Source of the DNA: Mariniphaga sp963747515
GTDB lineage: Bacteria; Bacteroidota; Bacteroidia; Bacteroidales; Prolixibacteraceae
Length of the DNA stretch: 64,000 bases
Assembly (NCBI GenBank): GCA_963747515.1
Contig: CAVVFN010000001.1
Location: forward strand, 248,001 to 312,000
Direction: 5' to 3'
Shown here one piece after another: positions 17,513-26,125 of the stretch; position 1 is the first letter of the stretch; the number at the start of each line of letters is the position of its first letter. The notes under the pieces were generated by a model. The model was not told the DNA's origin and did no database searches. It worked only from the letters and a program-made list of their open reading frames with translations. The position numbers and the translations under genes are program-made.

Positions 17513-18220
17513 TCACATGTTTCTGGAATCCAGAAATGAACCGCTTTTATATTCTTTTGCTTTTTTTATGGCTGCTGCATTTATTTCTGCTGCTGCTTCA
17601 GGTTCATACATCTGACCTGAATTGCGTTGTTCTTTTAGCCGTTTTACAACCGGGAAATGTTCATTTTCCGTTAAAGCATAAATGTAATCCTGCATTTTGC
17701 TTATGATAAGTCCTGGAGCCAGTGCAGAAAAATGAGTTTGGGTGTGCTCCTTTGCATAAAGGCGGATGAGCATGTTTAGAGTAGCTTTAGAAAGAGAATA
17801 GGCATTCCACCCTCGTGAACCGGAAACTGCAGCACCCGAAGATATAGCTACTATCTGGTGAATGTGATGCACATGAATGAAAAGTATATCAATCAACACT
17901 TTATTTGACCATACATTCACATTCATTACTCTCTGGATTTCATCAAGGCTGGTATCTTTTAAATCTTTGACTTCACTAAGAATACCTGCATTTAATATTA
18001 CTAAATCAAGAACCTCCAGCTTATTAAGAAAGGAAATAAGATTGGTTTCAATTTCGTTGAATTTGGAAATATCCTGAAACAAAAACCGGAAATTATCAAA
18101 ATCTTTTAGTTCTTCGTTCAATTTTCTGCTGATGCCGTAAACCGTATGCCCATTTTTTAGGTAATGTTTTGTAAGTCCAAAACCTAAGCCGGAGTTAGTG
18201 CCGGTAATCAGTATATTCAT
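17513..18220 (-). CDS. Short-chain dehydrogenase/reductase
   Basis: A 235-residue classical SDR. The NAD(P) motif TGTNSGLGFGL is at residues 6-16, the NAG motif appears as LNAG, and the catalytic Ser and YSLSK (Tyr and Lys) are at about 136-155. The Arg-Lys after the second strand (ISRKLNEE) suggests a preference for NADPH. The substrate cannot be predicted. It is convergent with sodC and divergent from the small membrane protein gene at 18374. Confidence 0.88.
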   Translation of the reverse strand: MNILITGTNSGLGFGLTKHYLKNGHTVYGISRKLNEELKDFDNFRFLFQDISKFNEIETNLISFLNKLEVLDLVILNAGILSEVKDLKDTSLDEIQRVMNVNVWSNKVLIDILFIHVHHIHQIVAISSGAAVSGSRGWNAYSLSKATLNMLIRLYAKEHTQTHFSALAPGLIISKMQDYIYALTENEHFPVVKRLKEQRNSGQMYEPEAAAEINAAAIKKAKEYKSGSFLDSRNM

Positions 18221-18266
18221 TTATATTCATTTTTCATTTAACCTGTTTGAAACTACAACCGATATG

Positions 18267-18282
18267 AGAAAATTTTGTTCCA
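18267..18282 (-). promoter_or_regulatory. Candidate -24/-12-like promoter element for SDR gene
   Basis: On the minus strand TGGAACAAAATTTTCT, 46 bases before the SDR start and nearly identical to the element before the phosphoglycerate mutase homologue. Confidence 0.35.
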
Positions 18283-18326
18283 AAAAAATTTCGTATAACC
18301 TGAAAAATACAAAAACCTTTATATCA

Positions 18327-18342
18327 TGGCACGAAATTTACC
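18327..18342 (+). promoter_or_regulatory. Candidate sigma-54-like promoter for small membrane protein
   Basis: TGGCACGAAATTTACC matches the sigma-54 consensus TGGCAC-N5-TTGC except for one base in the -12 box (TTAC). It lies 31 bases before the ATG at 18374. Confidence 0.45.
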
Positions 18343-18373
18343 CTTTATATGATCTAAACAAAAAATAGTTATT

Positions 18374-18769
18374 ATGAATGGTATATTTTGGGGAGTACTT
18401 TATTTGATGGTAATTGCTTTCCTGATTACATTATTTTTCAGGTTTTTGCTACGTGTTAGTGGCCCCTGGGGAAGTTTTTGGGCATTTTTTATAATTGTAT
18501 TATTGGGCATTTTTGCCGCCGATATCTGGATATCGCCAGTAGGCCCCTATTTTGCTGATATTTATTGGGTGCCTCCAATAGCCGCAGGTCTGGTAATTGC
18601 CTTATTGCTGGCTGCTACAACCCCAAGTCCAAGAGCCCGTAGTGAAATGGATGAAGAAAGAGAAGCTACAAAAGATGAAGCTGCAGCAGTGGCTCTTGGT
18701 ACCTTTTTTTGGTTTCTTCTTATATTTCTGTTGATGTTGATAATTATCGGAATGCTTTTAGGTAATTAA
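18374..18769 (+). CDS. Small integral membrane protein, unknown function
   Basis: A 131-residue protein with about four hydrophobic segments (residues 5-27, 33-50, 66-82 and 108-128) and a short charged cytoplasmic-type loop (residues 85-105, rich in Glu, Arg and Lys). I recognise no family. The gene has its own promoter-like element and a compound hairpin downstream, so it is probably monocistronic. Its place in the stress block is the only hint to its role. Confidence 0.75.
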   Translation: MNGIFWGVLYLMVIAFLITLFFRFLLRVSGPWGSFWAFFIIVLLGIFAADIWISPVGPYFADIYWVPPIAAGLVIALLLAATTPSPRARSEMDEEREATKDEAAAVALGTFFWFLLIFLLMLIIIGMLLGN

Positions 18770-18804
18770 TTCAGATTGTGCATTGTAGAAAAACATCTCA
18801 CTTC

Positions 18805-18861
18805 GGGGAATGTCTTCCACTGATGTCTTTTTACATCAACTTTTCGTTCAAAACATTCCCC
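18805..18861 (+). terminator. Compound hairpin, likely terminator
   Basis: An outer stem GGGGAATGT / ACATTCCCC (18805-18813 and 18853-18861) encloses an inner stem TGATGT / ACATCA (18821-18826 and 18833-18838). The plus strand continues CTTTATTTTATTTT, which fits termination of the gene ending at 18769. Confidence 0.55.
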
Positions 18862-19342
18862 CTTTATTTTATTTTGGACATATCTACAGCATTTAAACCT
18901 CATGTAAATATATGTATAGAGCTCTGTTAAAGGAAGGCAGCCAAATAATGACTATGGATCATGTAACCTTCAGTTATTCAATCGTTTTATATGATATTTT
19001 AGCATAATGACATGATATTTTCAATATTTATCAGGAAATAGATTGTTTTTAATCTTTATAAATTAATGTCATAAAAAAATTATTGATAACAAAAACAGCA
19101 ATTATATTATATGGCTTCACTGGCAGTTGTTCCTGTTACATTTGATTTCGAAAAGAATCAAAGTTTACCGGCCCTTATCCACTAATTTACAAGTAAACAT
19201 CAAAATCCGTTTGATCAATAACCGCTTCAAAACAAGCTTTTGGGGTGGTTATATCTTTTGTTGCATGGTTTTCAAATAAATGTATTTGTGTTTTTTATTC
19301 CTGCAAAAGCTAATTATAAACCTTACCCACATCATACCTTCG

Positions 19343-19456
19343 CCTTATTAAACTCAATGTAAATTCAATGTAAACTCAATTTATAATTCAATGTAAACTC
19401 AATTATAATTGAATATACATTGAATTATAAATGAGTTTATACTGAATTAAATAAGG
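19343..19456. repeat. Long AT-rich imperfect inverted repeat with direct repeats
   Basis: A near-palindrome of about 114 bases centred on AATTATAATT (19401-19410), with outer ends CCTTATT and AATAAGG. The left arm contains three copies of TCAATGTAAA; the right arm contains the complement with substitutions and one repeat unit fewer. It could fold into a single long hairpin. No transposase gene is near it. Confidence 0.65.
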
Positions 19457-19655
19457 AGTTGATCTTCCTTAAACCTTAACACAATGGAGGGGAGATCGGG
19501 AACAATAATTATCTTTTAGCACATATGTTTCTTAAACATAAATATCCGGCTGCAGATTTTTTTAATTATACTGAACAGCAATTGATTTAAGTTGTTGTTT
19601 TTTATAGGATTATTATTTTCTGAGGTCAGATGATTTAAGATACAGTCAATTTATT

Positions 19656-19671
19656 TGGTCCGGAAGTTGAA
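19656..19671 (+). promoter_or_regulatory. Candidate -24/-12-like promoter element for App1-type gene
   Basis: TGGTCCGGAAGTTGAA, 34 bases before the ATG at 19706. The -12 box is TTGA instead of TTGC. Confidence 0.3.
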
Positions 19672-19705
19672 TAATTCGTCTTAGTTTAAATTCTCGTATT
19701 TCAAA

Positions 19706-20806
19706 ATGAAAATTTTAAAACCTGTATTTAAAGAAATAAAAAAACCATTACGCTGGATAAAAGTATTTTTAAAACAGAAAGCAGGTTGGCTCGATATACC
19801 ACGTATTGTTCCTTACCGGGGATATGGAAATGAGACAGATGTTTTTATACGGGGAATGGTAATTGAAGATAAAGGACTTTCCAAGCCTAAAGATAAACAA
19901 CAATTTTGGCATAATTTGCTGGCAACCATTAAACGGTTTTCGAGTGATGAGATACCTGGAGTTAAGGTAAAGGCTGAATTTTTGGGAAGTATTTCTATAA
20001 TGGAAACTGATGATTTGGGTTTTTTTGATTTTCATTTTCATTTTACCGACAAATCGAAAATATTGCTCAACAAGGAGTGGCATACGGTGCATTTCGAGCT
20101 GCTCGATGAAATTATTGATGACCAGCCTGCCATATATGCTACGGGTGAAGTTCGTATTGTTCCGGCAAATCAGAGCCGCATTATTGTTTCCGATATCGAT
20201 GATACAGTGATGGTGTCGCATTCAACGCAAACATTGAGAAAACTGCGCCTTATGCTTTTTAAGAATGCCCTAACACGGAGTCATTTTTCCAATGTCGAAA
20301 TATTTTATCATGCTTTGGCCGAAGGAAAAGAAAAACAGGAAAATAATCCTTTTTTTTACGTTTCGAGCAGTGAATGGAATTTATACGACCTTTTGGAAGA
20401 TTTTTTTACTATAAATAAAATTCCGAAAGGTGTTTTTCTGCTGCGCACATTAACATACTCCATTTATAAATTCTGGAAATCGGGAGGAGGAAGTCATGAG
20501 CATAAATACGATAAAATTGCATCTTTGATGAAATTTTATCCTAATCCCAGATTCATACTGATAGGAGATAGCGGGCAGCTTGATCCTTCTATTTATTCGA
20601 GGATTGCACTTGAATTTCCAGGACGTGTGGAAGCTATATACATACGAAGAATACGTTCGAGAAGCTTTGCCGAAAATGAAGAAAATTTATATAAGAAGCT
20701 GGCAAAGGTAAATACTACCTATTTGGAAGTAAAGGAAACCAGTGAGGCAGCTCATCATGCTACAAAAAAAGGCTTTACATCTATTGATTTATTAACCGAT
20801 ATATAA
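19706..20806 (+). CDS. App1-type phosphatidate phosphatase domain protein (DUF2183)
   Basis: A 366-residue protein of the App1/DUF2183 family, a HAD-type phosphatase group named after yeast App1, a phosphatidate phosphatase. The HAD nucleophile motif SDIDDTVM is at about residues 162-169, with YVSSSEWNLYDLLEDFF and the metal-binding GDSGQLDPSIY later in the chain. An N-terminal beta-rich domain of 150 residues precedes the phosphatase. No signal peptide is evident. In bacteria the substrate is not established; a role in phospholipid turnover under stress is an inference from the family and the neighbours. Confidence 0.88.
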   Translation: MKILKPVFKEIKKPLRWIKVFLKQKAGWLDIPRIVPYRGYGNETDVFIRGMVIEDKGLSKPKDKQQFWHNLLATIKRFSSDEIPGVKVKAEFLGSISIMETDDLGFFDFHFHFTDKSKILLNKEWHTVHFELLDEIIDDQPAIYATGEVRIVPANQSRIIVSDIDDTVMVSHSTQTLRKLRLMLFKNALTRSHFSNVEIFYHALAEGKEKQENNPFFYVSSSEWNLYDLLEDFFTINKIPKGVFLLRTLTYSIYKFWKSGGGSHEHKYDKIASLMKFYPNPRFILIGDSGQLDPSIYSRIALEFPGRVEAIYIRRIRSRSFAENEENLYKKLAKVNTTYLEVKETSEAAHHATKKGFTSIDLLTDI

Positions 20807-20830
20807 AACCGGAAAACTCCAAAAGAATGC

Positions 20831-22387
20831 TTAAGCCAGGTAATTGGCCAATTCTTTTAGAAATATTCGAACCTGGTAAACATTCTTGAACCTGTATTGT
20901 GCGGCAGTAGTTGCCGCTCCCGGACCAACCTGTATGCCTATTCCACGGCCTTTTAATGCCTTATATGCATCTTCATCAGTTACATCATCTCCAATGTAAA
21001 TGGGTATAAATTTATTGGGATCAGTTAATCCTAGTTTATCTAAAATCCACAGTACAGCCTTTCCCTTATGCCAATTGATATCGGGCTTTATTTCAAGTAT
21101 TTTTTTTCCTTCGCCTACCTTAAAGCCTTCTGAATTTTTTGTTGTTTCATATACCATATTTTTAATATATGGGATATCTTTTTCTCTCGAATTTCGATAA
21201 TGAATGGCTATGGCATAGCGTTTTCTTTCAATCTGCAAACCTTCAATAGAATTCAGAAATACCTGATTTAACTTTTTCTCCATCTTATCCAGTACAGGTA
21301 ATATTTCCTCCGATTTATCATGCTCCATATACAATCCATCGGGACCTGAAATCCGAAACCCATGGCTTCCAGCATAAATCATATTTTCCAGTTTTATTCT
21401 CGACTTCAGGTCATCCATATCTCTGCCACTCACTGCTGCTACTTTGAATTTTGCTGCACACTCATTTAGAACCTCATACATCTCTTTTGAGATAACAGCA
21501 GCTTCCGGATGTTGTACGATAGAAGTGAGGGTTCCATCGTAATCAAGAAAAAGAACAGGTGTTTTATTATAGACTGCTTTTCCAATTTCTACATATTGCG
21601 ATGCAAAAGGGGGAATTGATTGATTAAACCAGGTTTTAATATCCGGGTCATTTATCAGATCCAGTTCATCAAAATTATCAATAACTAAATCTGCCCCATT
21701 TTCGCTTAGTAACTTTCGATTTTCTCTTCGGCTAACACCAATAACCAACCCAAAATTTCCTTTACTTCCTGCCTGAAGCCCTGGAACTGAATCATCGAAA
21801 AGAACACATGATTCGGCATCAACTCCCAGTTTTTTTGTAGCTTCAATATAGAGATCGGCTTCCGGCTTTTCTTTCAGTCCTTTTTTACGGGAAGCATGAC
21901 CATCGATTTTTACATCGAATAAATTATTTATTACCGATGCATTCAGTGATTTTTTAAATGTTTCATCTGAAGAAACAATTGCCGTTTTCAGTCCTTTTTC
22001 TTTCCAGTATTTTATTTTTTCCAATGCCTTTTCATAGAACTGAAGTTCATTTTCTTTCAGCAGATGGGAAAAAATTTTTGATTTCCTTTTCTCCAGGCTG
22101 CAAATTGTATCTTTTTCTGTTGATTCGCTTTGACTGCCAAATGGCAGGTTGATGTTTTGCGAATTCAGGAAGTTTTGCACCCTTTCAAATTTAGGTTTCC
22201 CTTCGATGAATGTATTATAATCCTCAATGGTAAACGGCTGCATTACATTATTTTTATTTAGAAGATCATTGAAAACCGTTTCCCAGGCATTCTGATTGAT
22301 TCGTGCAGTATGAACCAGTACTTCACTCATATCAATAATAATGGCTTTCATTCCGAATTTCTGCATTTTTATTTTTTGATTCATCAA
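20831..22387 (-). CDS. HAD domain / trehalose-6-phosphate phosphatase fusion
   Basis: A 518-residue two-domain protein. Residues 13-245 form a beta-phosphoglucomutase-like HAD domain, but its nucleophile motif is IDMSEV rather than DxDG, so the general acid/base Asp is Ser21 and the domain may be inactive. Residues about 265-518 form an OtsB-type trehalose phosphatase with LFLDYDGTLTSI, AVSGRDMDDL, YAGSHGFRI and GDDVTDEDAYKAL. From memory, the first two domains of mycobacterial OtsB1 have the same order with a similarly degenerate HAD half. The start is uncertain: ATGs at 22387, 22366 and 22351 are possible. No trehalose-phosphate synthase gene is in the window. It probably makes trehalose as a stress protectant. 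Confidence 0.85.
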   Translation of the reverse strand: MMNQKIKMQKFGMKAIIIDMSEVLVHTARINQNAWETVFNDLLNKNNVMQPFTIEDYNTFIEGKPKFERVQNFLNSQNINLPFGSQSESTEKDTICSLEKRKSKIFSHLLKENELQFYEKALEKIKYWKEKGLKTAIVSSDETFKKSLNASVINNLFDVKIDGHASRKKGLKEKPEADLYIEATKKLGVDAESCVLFDDSVPGLQAGSKGNFGLVIGVSRRENRKLLSENGADLVIDNFDELDLINDPDIKTWFNQSIPPFASQYVEIGKAVYNKTPVLFLDYDGTLTSIVQHPEAAVISKEMYEVLNECAAKFKVAAVSGRDMDDLKSRIKLENMIYAGSHGFRISGPDGLYMEHDKSEEILPVLDKMEKKLNQVFLNSIEGLQIERKRYAIAIHYRNSREKDIPYIKNMVYETTKNSEGFKVGEGKKILEIKPDINWHKGKAVLWILDKLGLTDPNKFIPIYIGDDVTDEDAYKALKGRGIGIQVGPGAATTAAQYRFKNVYQVRIFLKELANYLA

Positions 22388-22427
22388 ACAAAGTTAATTA
22401 TGGTTGAAAATTATAACAAAACAAAAG

Positions 22428-22477
22428 GATCATTGTCACACCGGGCTTAGAATATTTCCCGAATATGACAATCATCC
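22428..22477 (-). terminator. Compound hairpin terminator after SpoIIAA-like gene
   Basis: Arms GGATCATTGTCA and TGACAATCATCC (one mismatch) enclose a second small stem CGGG / CCCG. On the minus strand it is followed by TTTTGTTTTG, which suits termination of the osmC-htrA-SpoIIAA-like transcript ahead of the trehalose phosphatase gene. Confidence 0.6.
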
Positions 22478-22538
22478 TTTCATCATGTATTATTTAAAAA
22501 AGGATTCACTGGAAGCAATATTCTGTTATTAAAATATG

Positions 22539-22895
22539 CTACTTTTGAATCCAGCCCTTAGCTTTTAGCCATTGATTTTTAGGAAAATATTTTACCTTTC
22601 CTGAAATAAACGGACTTGTAATGCCGGAAATAATTTTCTGCCAGCTGCTGTCGCCTGTTACGGCAACTTTTTCTATTTTATTAAAATTTTTAAGATATGC
22701 CTTTACATCTTCTATAAATGCATCAGGTTTTATTGTTTCAACTTCATCCATTTCAATGAACAGCTTTACATGATCATTTTCCCTTAGCGTTTTATCAATC
22801 ACCGGGTTTATTTTCTCATAATCATTTTTAGTGATCTTCCCTTCTGCATGAATGGCAACGACATCATCTTTTGTAAATTCCAATATTCTGAACAT
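22539..22895 (-). CDS. SpoIIAA-like (STAS-type) protein
   Basis: A 118-residue protein of the SpoIIAA-like family, related in fold to STAS domains of anti-sigma-factor antagonists. Recognisable are the start (VVAIHAEGKITKNDYEKI), the central KLFIEMDEVE and the end (YFPKNQWLKAKGWI). The phosphorylatable Ser of true SpoIIAA is not evident, so a partner-switching role is not supported. Family members often sit in stress operons and may bind hydrophobic ligands. It starts 23 bases after htrA and is probably co-transcribed with it. Confidence 0.82.
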   Translation of the reverse strand: MFRILEFTKDDVVAIHAEGKITKNDYEKINPVIDKTLRENDHVKLFIEMDEVETIKPDAFIEDVKAYLKNFNKIEKVAVTGDSSWQKIISGITSPFISGKVKYFPKNQWLKAKGWIQK

Positions 22896-22918
22896 AGAAA
22901 TTATTTTAATTCTGAGTT

Positions 22919-24439
22919 TTACATGCCAAAAGCATAATATTTGGTTTTTCTGGGTTCATCCGGATAAATACCTTCAATCATTACGCCACCTTTGGTGTCT
23001 TCTAAAATTTTTGATACATCTTCAGGAGACCGGACATCTTGCCCGTTAATTCGTAATATAATAAAACCTTCCATGATTTCAGTTTCACTTCTCAATTTAC
23101 CGGCATACAACCTGGTTATTTTGACGCCCCCGTTAATATTGAGTTTTTGGGCATCTTCTTTTTCAATGCTTTTGAGTTCAGCGCCCAGAGTCGACATCAT
23201 TTCACCTCTTTCTGTGGAGGCTAATTTAGTTGTCCCCTCTATGGATTGAAGTGTTGCTGTGCGACTGATGGTCTTTCCATCGCGGAGAATTTTCATTTCA
23301 ACTTCATCTCCGGGTCTTTGCCGGGCTACCATTTCCTGCAGCTGCGACGATTGGGATATGGTGCGGCCTTTAATTTCGGTAATTACGTCACCGCTTTGAA
23401 GTCCTGCCTTATCGGCGGCACTTTGTGCAATTACACTATCGACATAAACACCTGTAGTAACATTAAGACCTTTGTCTTTGGCAAAATCACCTGTAATATC
23501 TCTGATAGACACACCCAGATACCCCCGCTGCACAGTTCCAAATTCCAAAAGGTCGCCGACTACCTTATTAACCAGATTTGAAGGAACTGCAAAGCCGTAT
23601 CCTGAATATGCTCCTGTGGGACTTGCGATGGCTGTATTTACACCAACAAGGCCTCCCTGCATATTAACCAGGGCTCCACCGCTGTTTCCGGGGTTAATTG
23701 CCGCATCGGTTTGTATAAATGCCTCAATGGCATATTCAGCGCTCAGAATATTAATGTTTCTCGATTTAGCGCTTACAATTCCGGCTGTTACTGTGGAATT
23801 CAGGTTGAAGGGATTCCCGACAGCCAGTACCCATTCACCTACTTCAATTTCATCGGAGTTAACCATAGGTATGGAAGTAAGATCGGTTTCATTAATTTTA
23901 ATCAATGCAAGATCGGTAGTTGGATCTGTGCCGATTATTGAAGCTGTATAAGTTCGATTATCGTGCAGGGCTACCTGAATTTCGTCAGCATTTTCAACCA
24001 CATGATTATTGGTAACAATATAACCGTCGGAATTAATGATTACACCCGATCCGGTGGCTGTCCTTTGAGGTTGCTGCCGTTGGCGTGGCGGGCCTTCCTG
24101 TCTTTCTCCCTGCTGTTCATTATAGCGTCTGAAAAATTCTTCACCGAAAAACTCTCTGAAAGGGTCGGGCAGCTGTTGGTACCCCCGGTCTGCACTAACT
24201 GTTTGAATGGAACTGATATGCACAACTGCATCCATAACTTTTTTGGAAATTTCAGTAAAATTAAGTGCCACCATATCGCCATCCTGATTCATGGCATATA
24301 AAGATTTTGTTATGGGACTATCCATGTAGTGATCGACTTTCACAACATCAGATTTGGTCACTCCAAGGGCAATTAATAACGCAACAGTTATAATACTTCC
24401 TGCAACTGCTGAAATAAAAGGCAATTTATATTTTTTCAT
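22919..24439 (-). CDS. HtrA/DegP-family periplasmic serine protease
   Basis: A 506-residue Do-type protease with an N-terminal membrane anchor or signal (residues 7-27), a trypsin-like domain and two PDZ domains. The catalytic triad is His146 (NNHVVENADE), Asp176 (TTDLALIKI) and Ser253 (GNSGGALVN). The Q-linker region at 105-128 is rich in Gln, Arg and Pro. PDZ1 follows at about 310-400 (GYLGVSIRDI), with a second PDZ-like part to the C-terminus. It degrades or refolds damaged envelope proteins. It lies 5 bases after the osmC stop codon, so the two are one operon. Confidence 0.93.
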   Translation of the reverse strand: MKKYKLPFISAVAGSIITVALLIALGVTKSDVVKVDHYMDSPITKSLYAMNQDGDMVALNFTEISKKVMDAVVHISSIQTVSADRGYQQLPDPFREFFGEEFFRRYNEQQGERQEGPPRQRQQPQRTATGSGVIINSDGYIVTNNHVVENADEIQVALHDNRTYTASIIGTDPTTDLALIKINETDLTSIPMVNSDEIEVGEWVLAVGNPFNLNSTVTAGIVSAKSRNINILSAEYAIEAFIQTDAAINPGNSGGALVNMQGGLVGVNTAIASPTGAYSGYGFAVPSNLVNKVVGDLLEFGTVQRGYLGVSIRDITGDFAKDKGLNVTTGVYVDSVIAQSAADKAGLQSGDVITEIKGRTISQSSQLQEMVARQRPGDEVEMKILRDGKTISRTATLQSIEGTTKLASTERGEMMSTLGAELKSIEKEDAQKLNINGGVKITRLYAGKLRSETEIMEGFIILRINGQDVRSPEDVSKILEDTKGGVMIEGIYPDEPRKTKYYAFGM

Positions 24440-24444
24440 AATTA

Positions 24445-24873
24445 TTAAATATTAAGATGTGTTTCCAGAGTTATTTCCAGTGCCGATAATGCTTTCGAAA
24501 CAGGACAATTTGCCTTGGCTTTTTCTGCCAGTTTTTCAAACAGTTCTTTATCGATACCGGGTACTTTGGCTTCTGTTTTTAAAGCACTTTTGCTGATTTT
24601 AAATCCATTATCCACTTTTTCAAGTGTTACTTTTGAAACCGTCTCAATAGATTCAGGCTCAAATCCTTCTTCTGTCAGTAAGCCTGATAATGCCATTGAA
24701 TAGCAACCGGCATGAGCGGCAGCAATTAATTCTTCGGGATTTGTTTGATTGCCTTCTTCAAATCGGGAAACAAAGTTGTAAGCCAGTTTCTGATCAACCG
24801 AGTCCAGTTTTAGGGATCCGGTTCCGTTTTTTAAATTTCCTTCCCATTTTGCCAAAGCTTTTCTGTTTTTCAT
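24445..24873 (-). CDS. osmC: OsmC-family organic hydroperoxide reductase
   Basis: A 142-residue thiol peroxidase of the OsmC subfamily. The N-terminal KALAKWEGNLKNGTGSL, the first catalytic Cys in AAAHAGCYSMALS (about residue 57) and the second in ANCPVSKALSA (about residue 124) match E. coli OsmC. It reduces organic hydroperoxides, usually with a lipoyl-dependent or thioredoxin-like reductant; the nearby lipoyl-dependent pyruvate dehydrogenase system is a possible partner, by inference. First gene of the osmC-htrA-SpoIIAA-like unit. Confidence 0.93.
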   Translation of the reverse strand: MKNRKALAKWEGNLKNGTGSLKLDSVDQKLAYNFVSRFEEGNQTNPEELIAAAHAGCYSMALSGLLTEEGFEPESIETVSKVTLEKVDNGFKISKSALKTEAKVPGIDKELFEKLAEKAKANCPVSKALSALEITLETHLNI

Positions 24874-24943
24874 TTTAGAACGATTTTTAAAAATTATATA
24901 TGATTTAAATTTTCATTTGTTAGAAACCTTTATGATTTCATTT

Positions 24944-24959
24944 AGTTAAAATTATGCCA
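24944..24959 (-). promoter_or_regulatory. Candidate -24/-12-like promoter element for osmC operon
   Basis: On the minus strand TGGCATAATTTTAACT, 70 bases before the osmC start. It shares its first 13 bases with the element upstream of the BON operon. Confidence 0.4.
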
Positions 24960-25097
24960 AAAAACTTAATTCCACCTTATAAGCAAGTTCATCAGGTATT
25001 GAGGGATAAGAAAGGATTTACTGAAAAATAAAATGATGAAATAAGTCGCACTAATGGGGAATTTTTCTGCAAAAAAAACAGGAAAGGAATTAAATTA

Positions 25098-26042
25098 TCA
25101 GTCATCATTTTCACGATCAATATTTAACCATTCGAATATTTTGTCAGTATCATACTTTCTGCACAATTCTGAACCAGGGGTCATAGTAGCAGCAGTTCCT
25201 GCTGCTACGCCATAACGGAATGCTTTCTCCGGCCAATATCCCTTAAGACATCCGCAAATAATACCTGCCACCATTGAATCGCCTGCTCCAACTGCACTGT
25301 CAACAGGCATAACCGGAGGGATTACATATTCCAAACAGTTTTTTCTGGCGAGCAATGCTCCCTTTGCTCCAAGTGAAACGACCAGAAATCTGCTGTATCC
25401 TTTTGAAAGTATCTCTTTTGCTGCATCATCCAGCTCCATTCCGGTTAATTCTTCTTTATTTAACATTTCTCCCAGTTCGCGCAAATTAGGTTTTGCCAGA
25501 TAAACACCTTCTTTCAAAGCCAGTTTTAAAGATGGTCCTGAAGTATCAAGAACCATCTTAACGTCATTTTCTTTAGACCATACAGCAACGCGCGCATAAA
25601 AATCATCGGGAACCCCTGGGGGCAGACTTCCGCTTGCAACTAGATAGTCGGGTTTAGGTGATACCTCATTTAATAATGATAGAACTTTCTGCCATTCATT
25701 TTCTTTAATATTTGGGCCTGGCATCACAAACCGGTAGTGTTCACCTGTCTTTTTATCCACTACCATAATATTTTCCCGGGTGTTTTCATCTGATTCCACC
25801 ACCTCAAAATTGATATTTTCCTCTTTTAAAAGTTGCTGTAATTTAAATCCATTTTTTCCTCCTGAAATAAAAATAGCAATTGAATTGCAACCTAGTTTTT
25901 TTAATGCCCTTGAAACATTAATACCACCTCCCCCCGGTTCAAATACAGGTGGTTCACAGCGTGTTTTTTTTAAAGGAACCACAGCTTTAGCGGCGGTTGA
26001 TGAATCGAGTACCGGGTTCATTGTGATGGTAACTACTTTCAT
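25098..26042 (-). CDS. pfkB: 6-phosphofructokinase, PfkB type
   Basis: A 314-residue ribokinase-fold kinase closely resembling E. coli PfkB (Pfk-2). The N-terminal motif FEPGGGGINVSRALKKLG and C-terminal anion-hole motif VDSAVGAGDSMVAG contain the substrate-binding and catalytic residues, and YRFVMPGP and VASGSLPPGVP match the PfkB subgroup rather than FruK or LacC. It phosphorylates fructose 6-phosphate with ATP. It lies 83 bases downstream of the encapsulin gene on the same strand, so it may be read through from the encapsulin operon; a weak GG-N10-GC element at 26069-26084 could give it its own start. Confidence 0.9.
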   Translation of the reverse strand: MKVVTITMNPVLDSSTAAKAVVPLKKTRCEPPVFEPGGGGINVSRALKKLGCNSIAIFISGGKNGFKLQQLLKEENINFEVVESDENTRENIMVVDKKTGEHYRFVMPGPNIKENEWQKVLSLLNEVSPKPDYLVASGSLPPGVPDDFYARVAVWSKENDVKMVLDTSGPSLKLALKEGVYLAKPNLRELGEMLNKEELTGMELDDAAKEILSKGYSRFLVVSLGAKGALLARKNCLEYVIPPVMPVDSAVGAGDSMVAGIICGCLKGYWPEKAFRYGVAAGTAATMTPGSELCRKYDTDKIFEWLNIDRENDD

Positions 26043-26125
26043 ACTTTTAATTTTTTATAAGAACTGATGGCATGCTTTCTTCCGGCTAAATACAGGAATA
26101 TTTTTTTTAAGCAATAATTTCATGC

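Larger units (their letters stand above)
18770..19705. other. 936-base non-coding region with hairpins
   Basis: No credible coding frame. It holds a compound hairpin (18805-18861) just after the small membrane protein gene, a long AT-rich imperfect inverted repeat with internal direct repeats (19343-19456), and a TGG-type promoter candidate (19656-19671) before the App1 gene. The rest is AT-rich sequence that could be a decayed gene or a regulatory spacer. Confidence 0.6.

Noticed and set aside
19343..19456. CRISPR array
   Set aside because: The repeats are short, overlapping and part of a palindrome; there are no regular spacers and no cas genes.
26069..26084. GG-N10-GC element before pfkB as a sigma-54 promoter
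   Set aside because: The first base is C, not T, and the rest does not resemble the shared motif; I mention it only under pfkB and do not count it among the nine sites.
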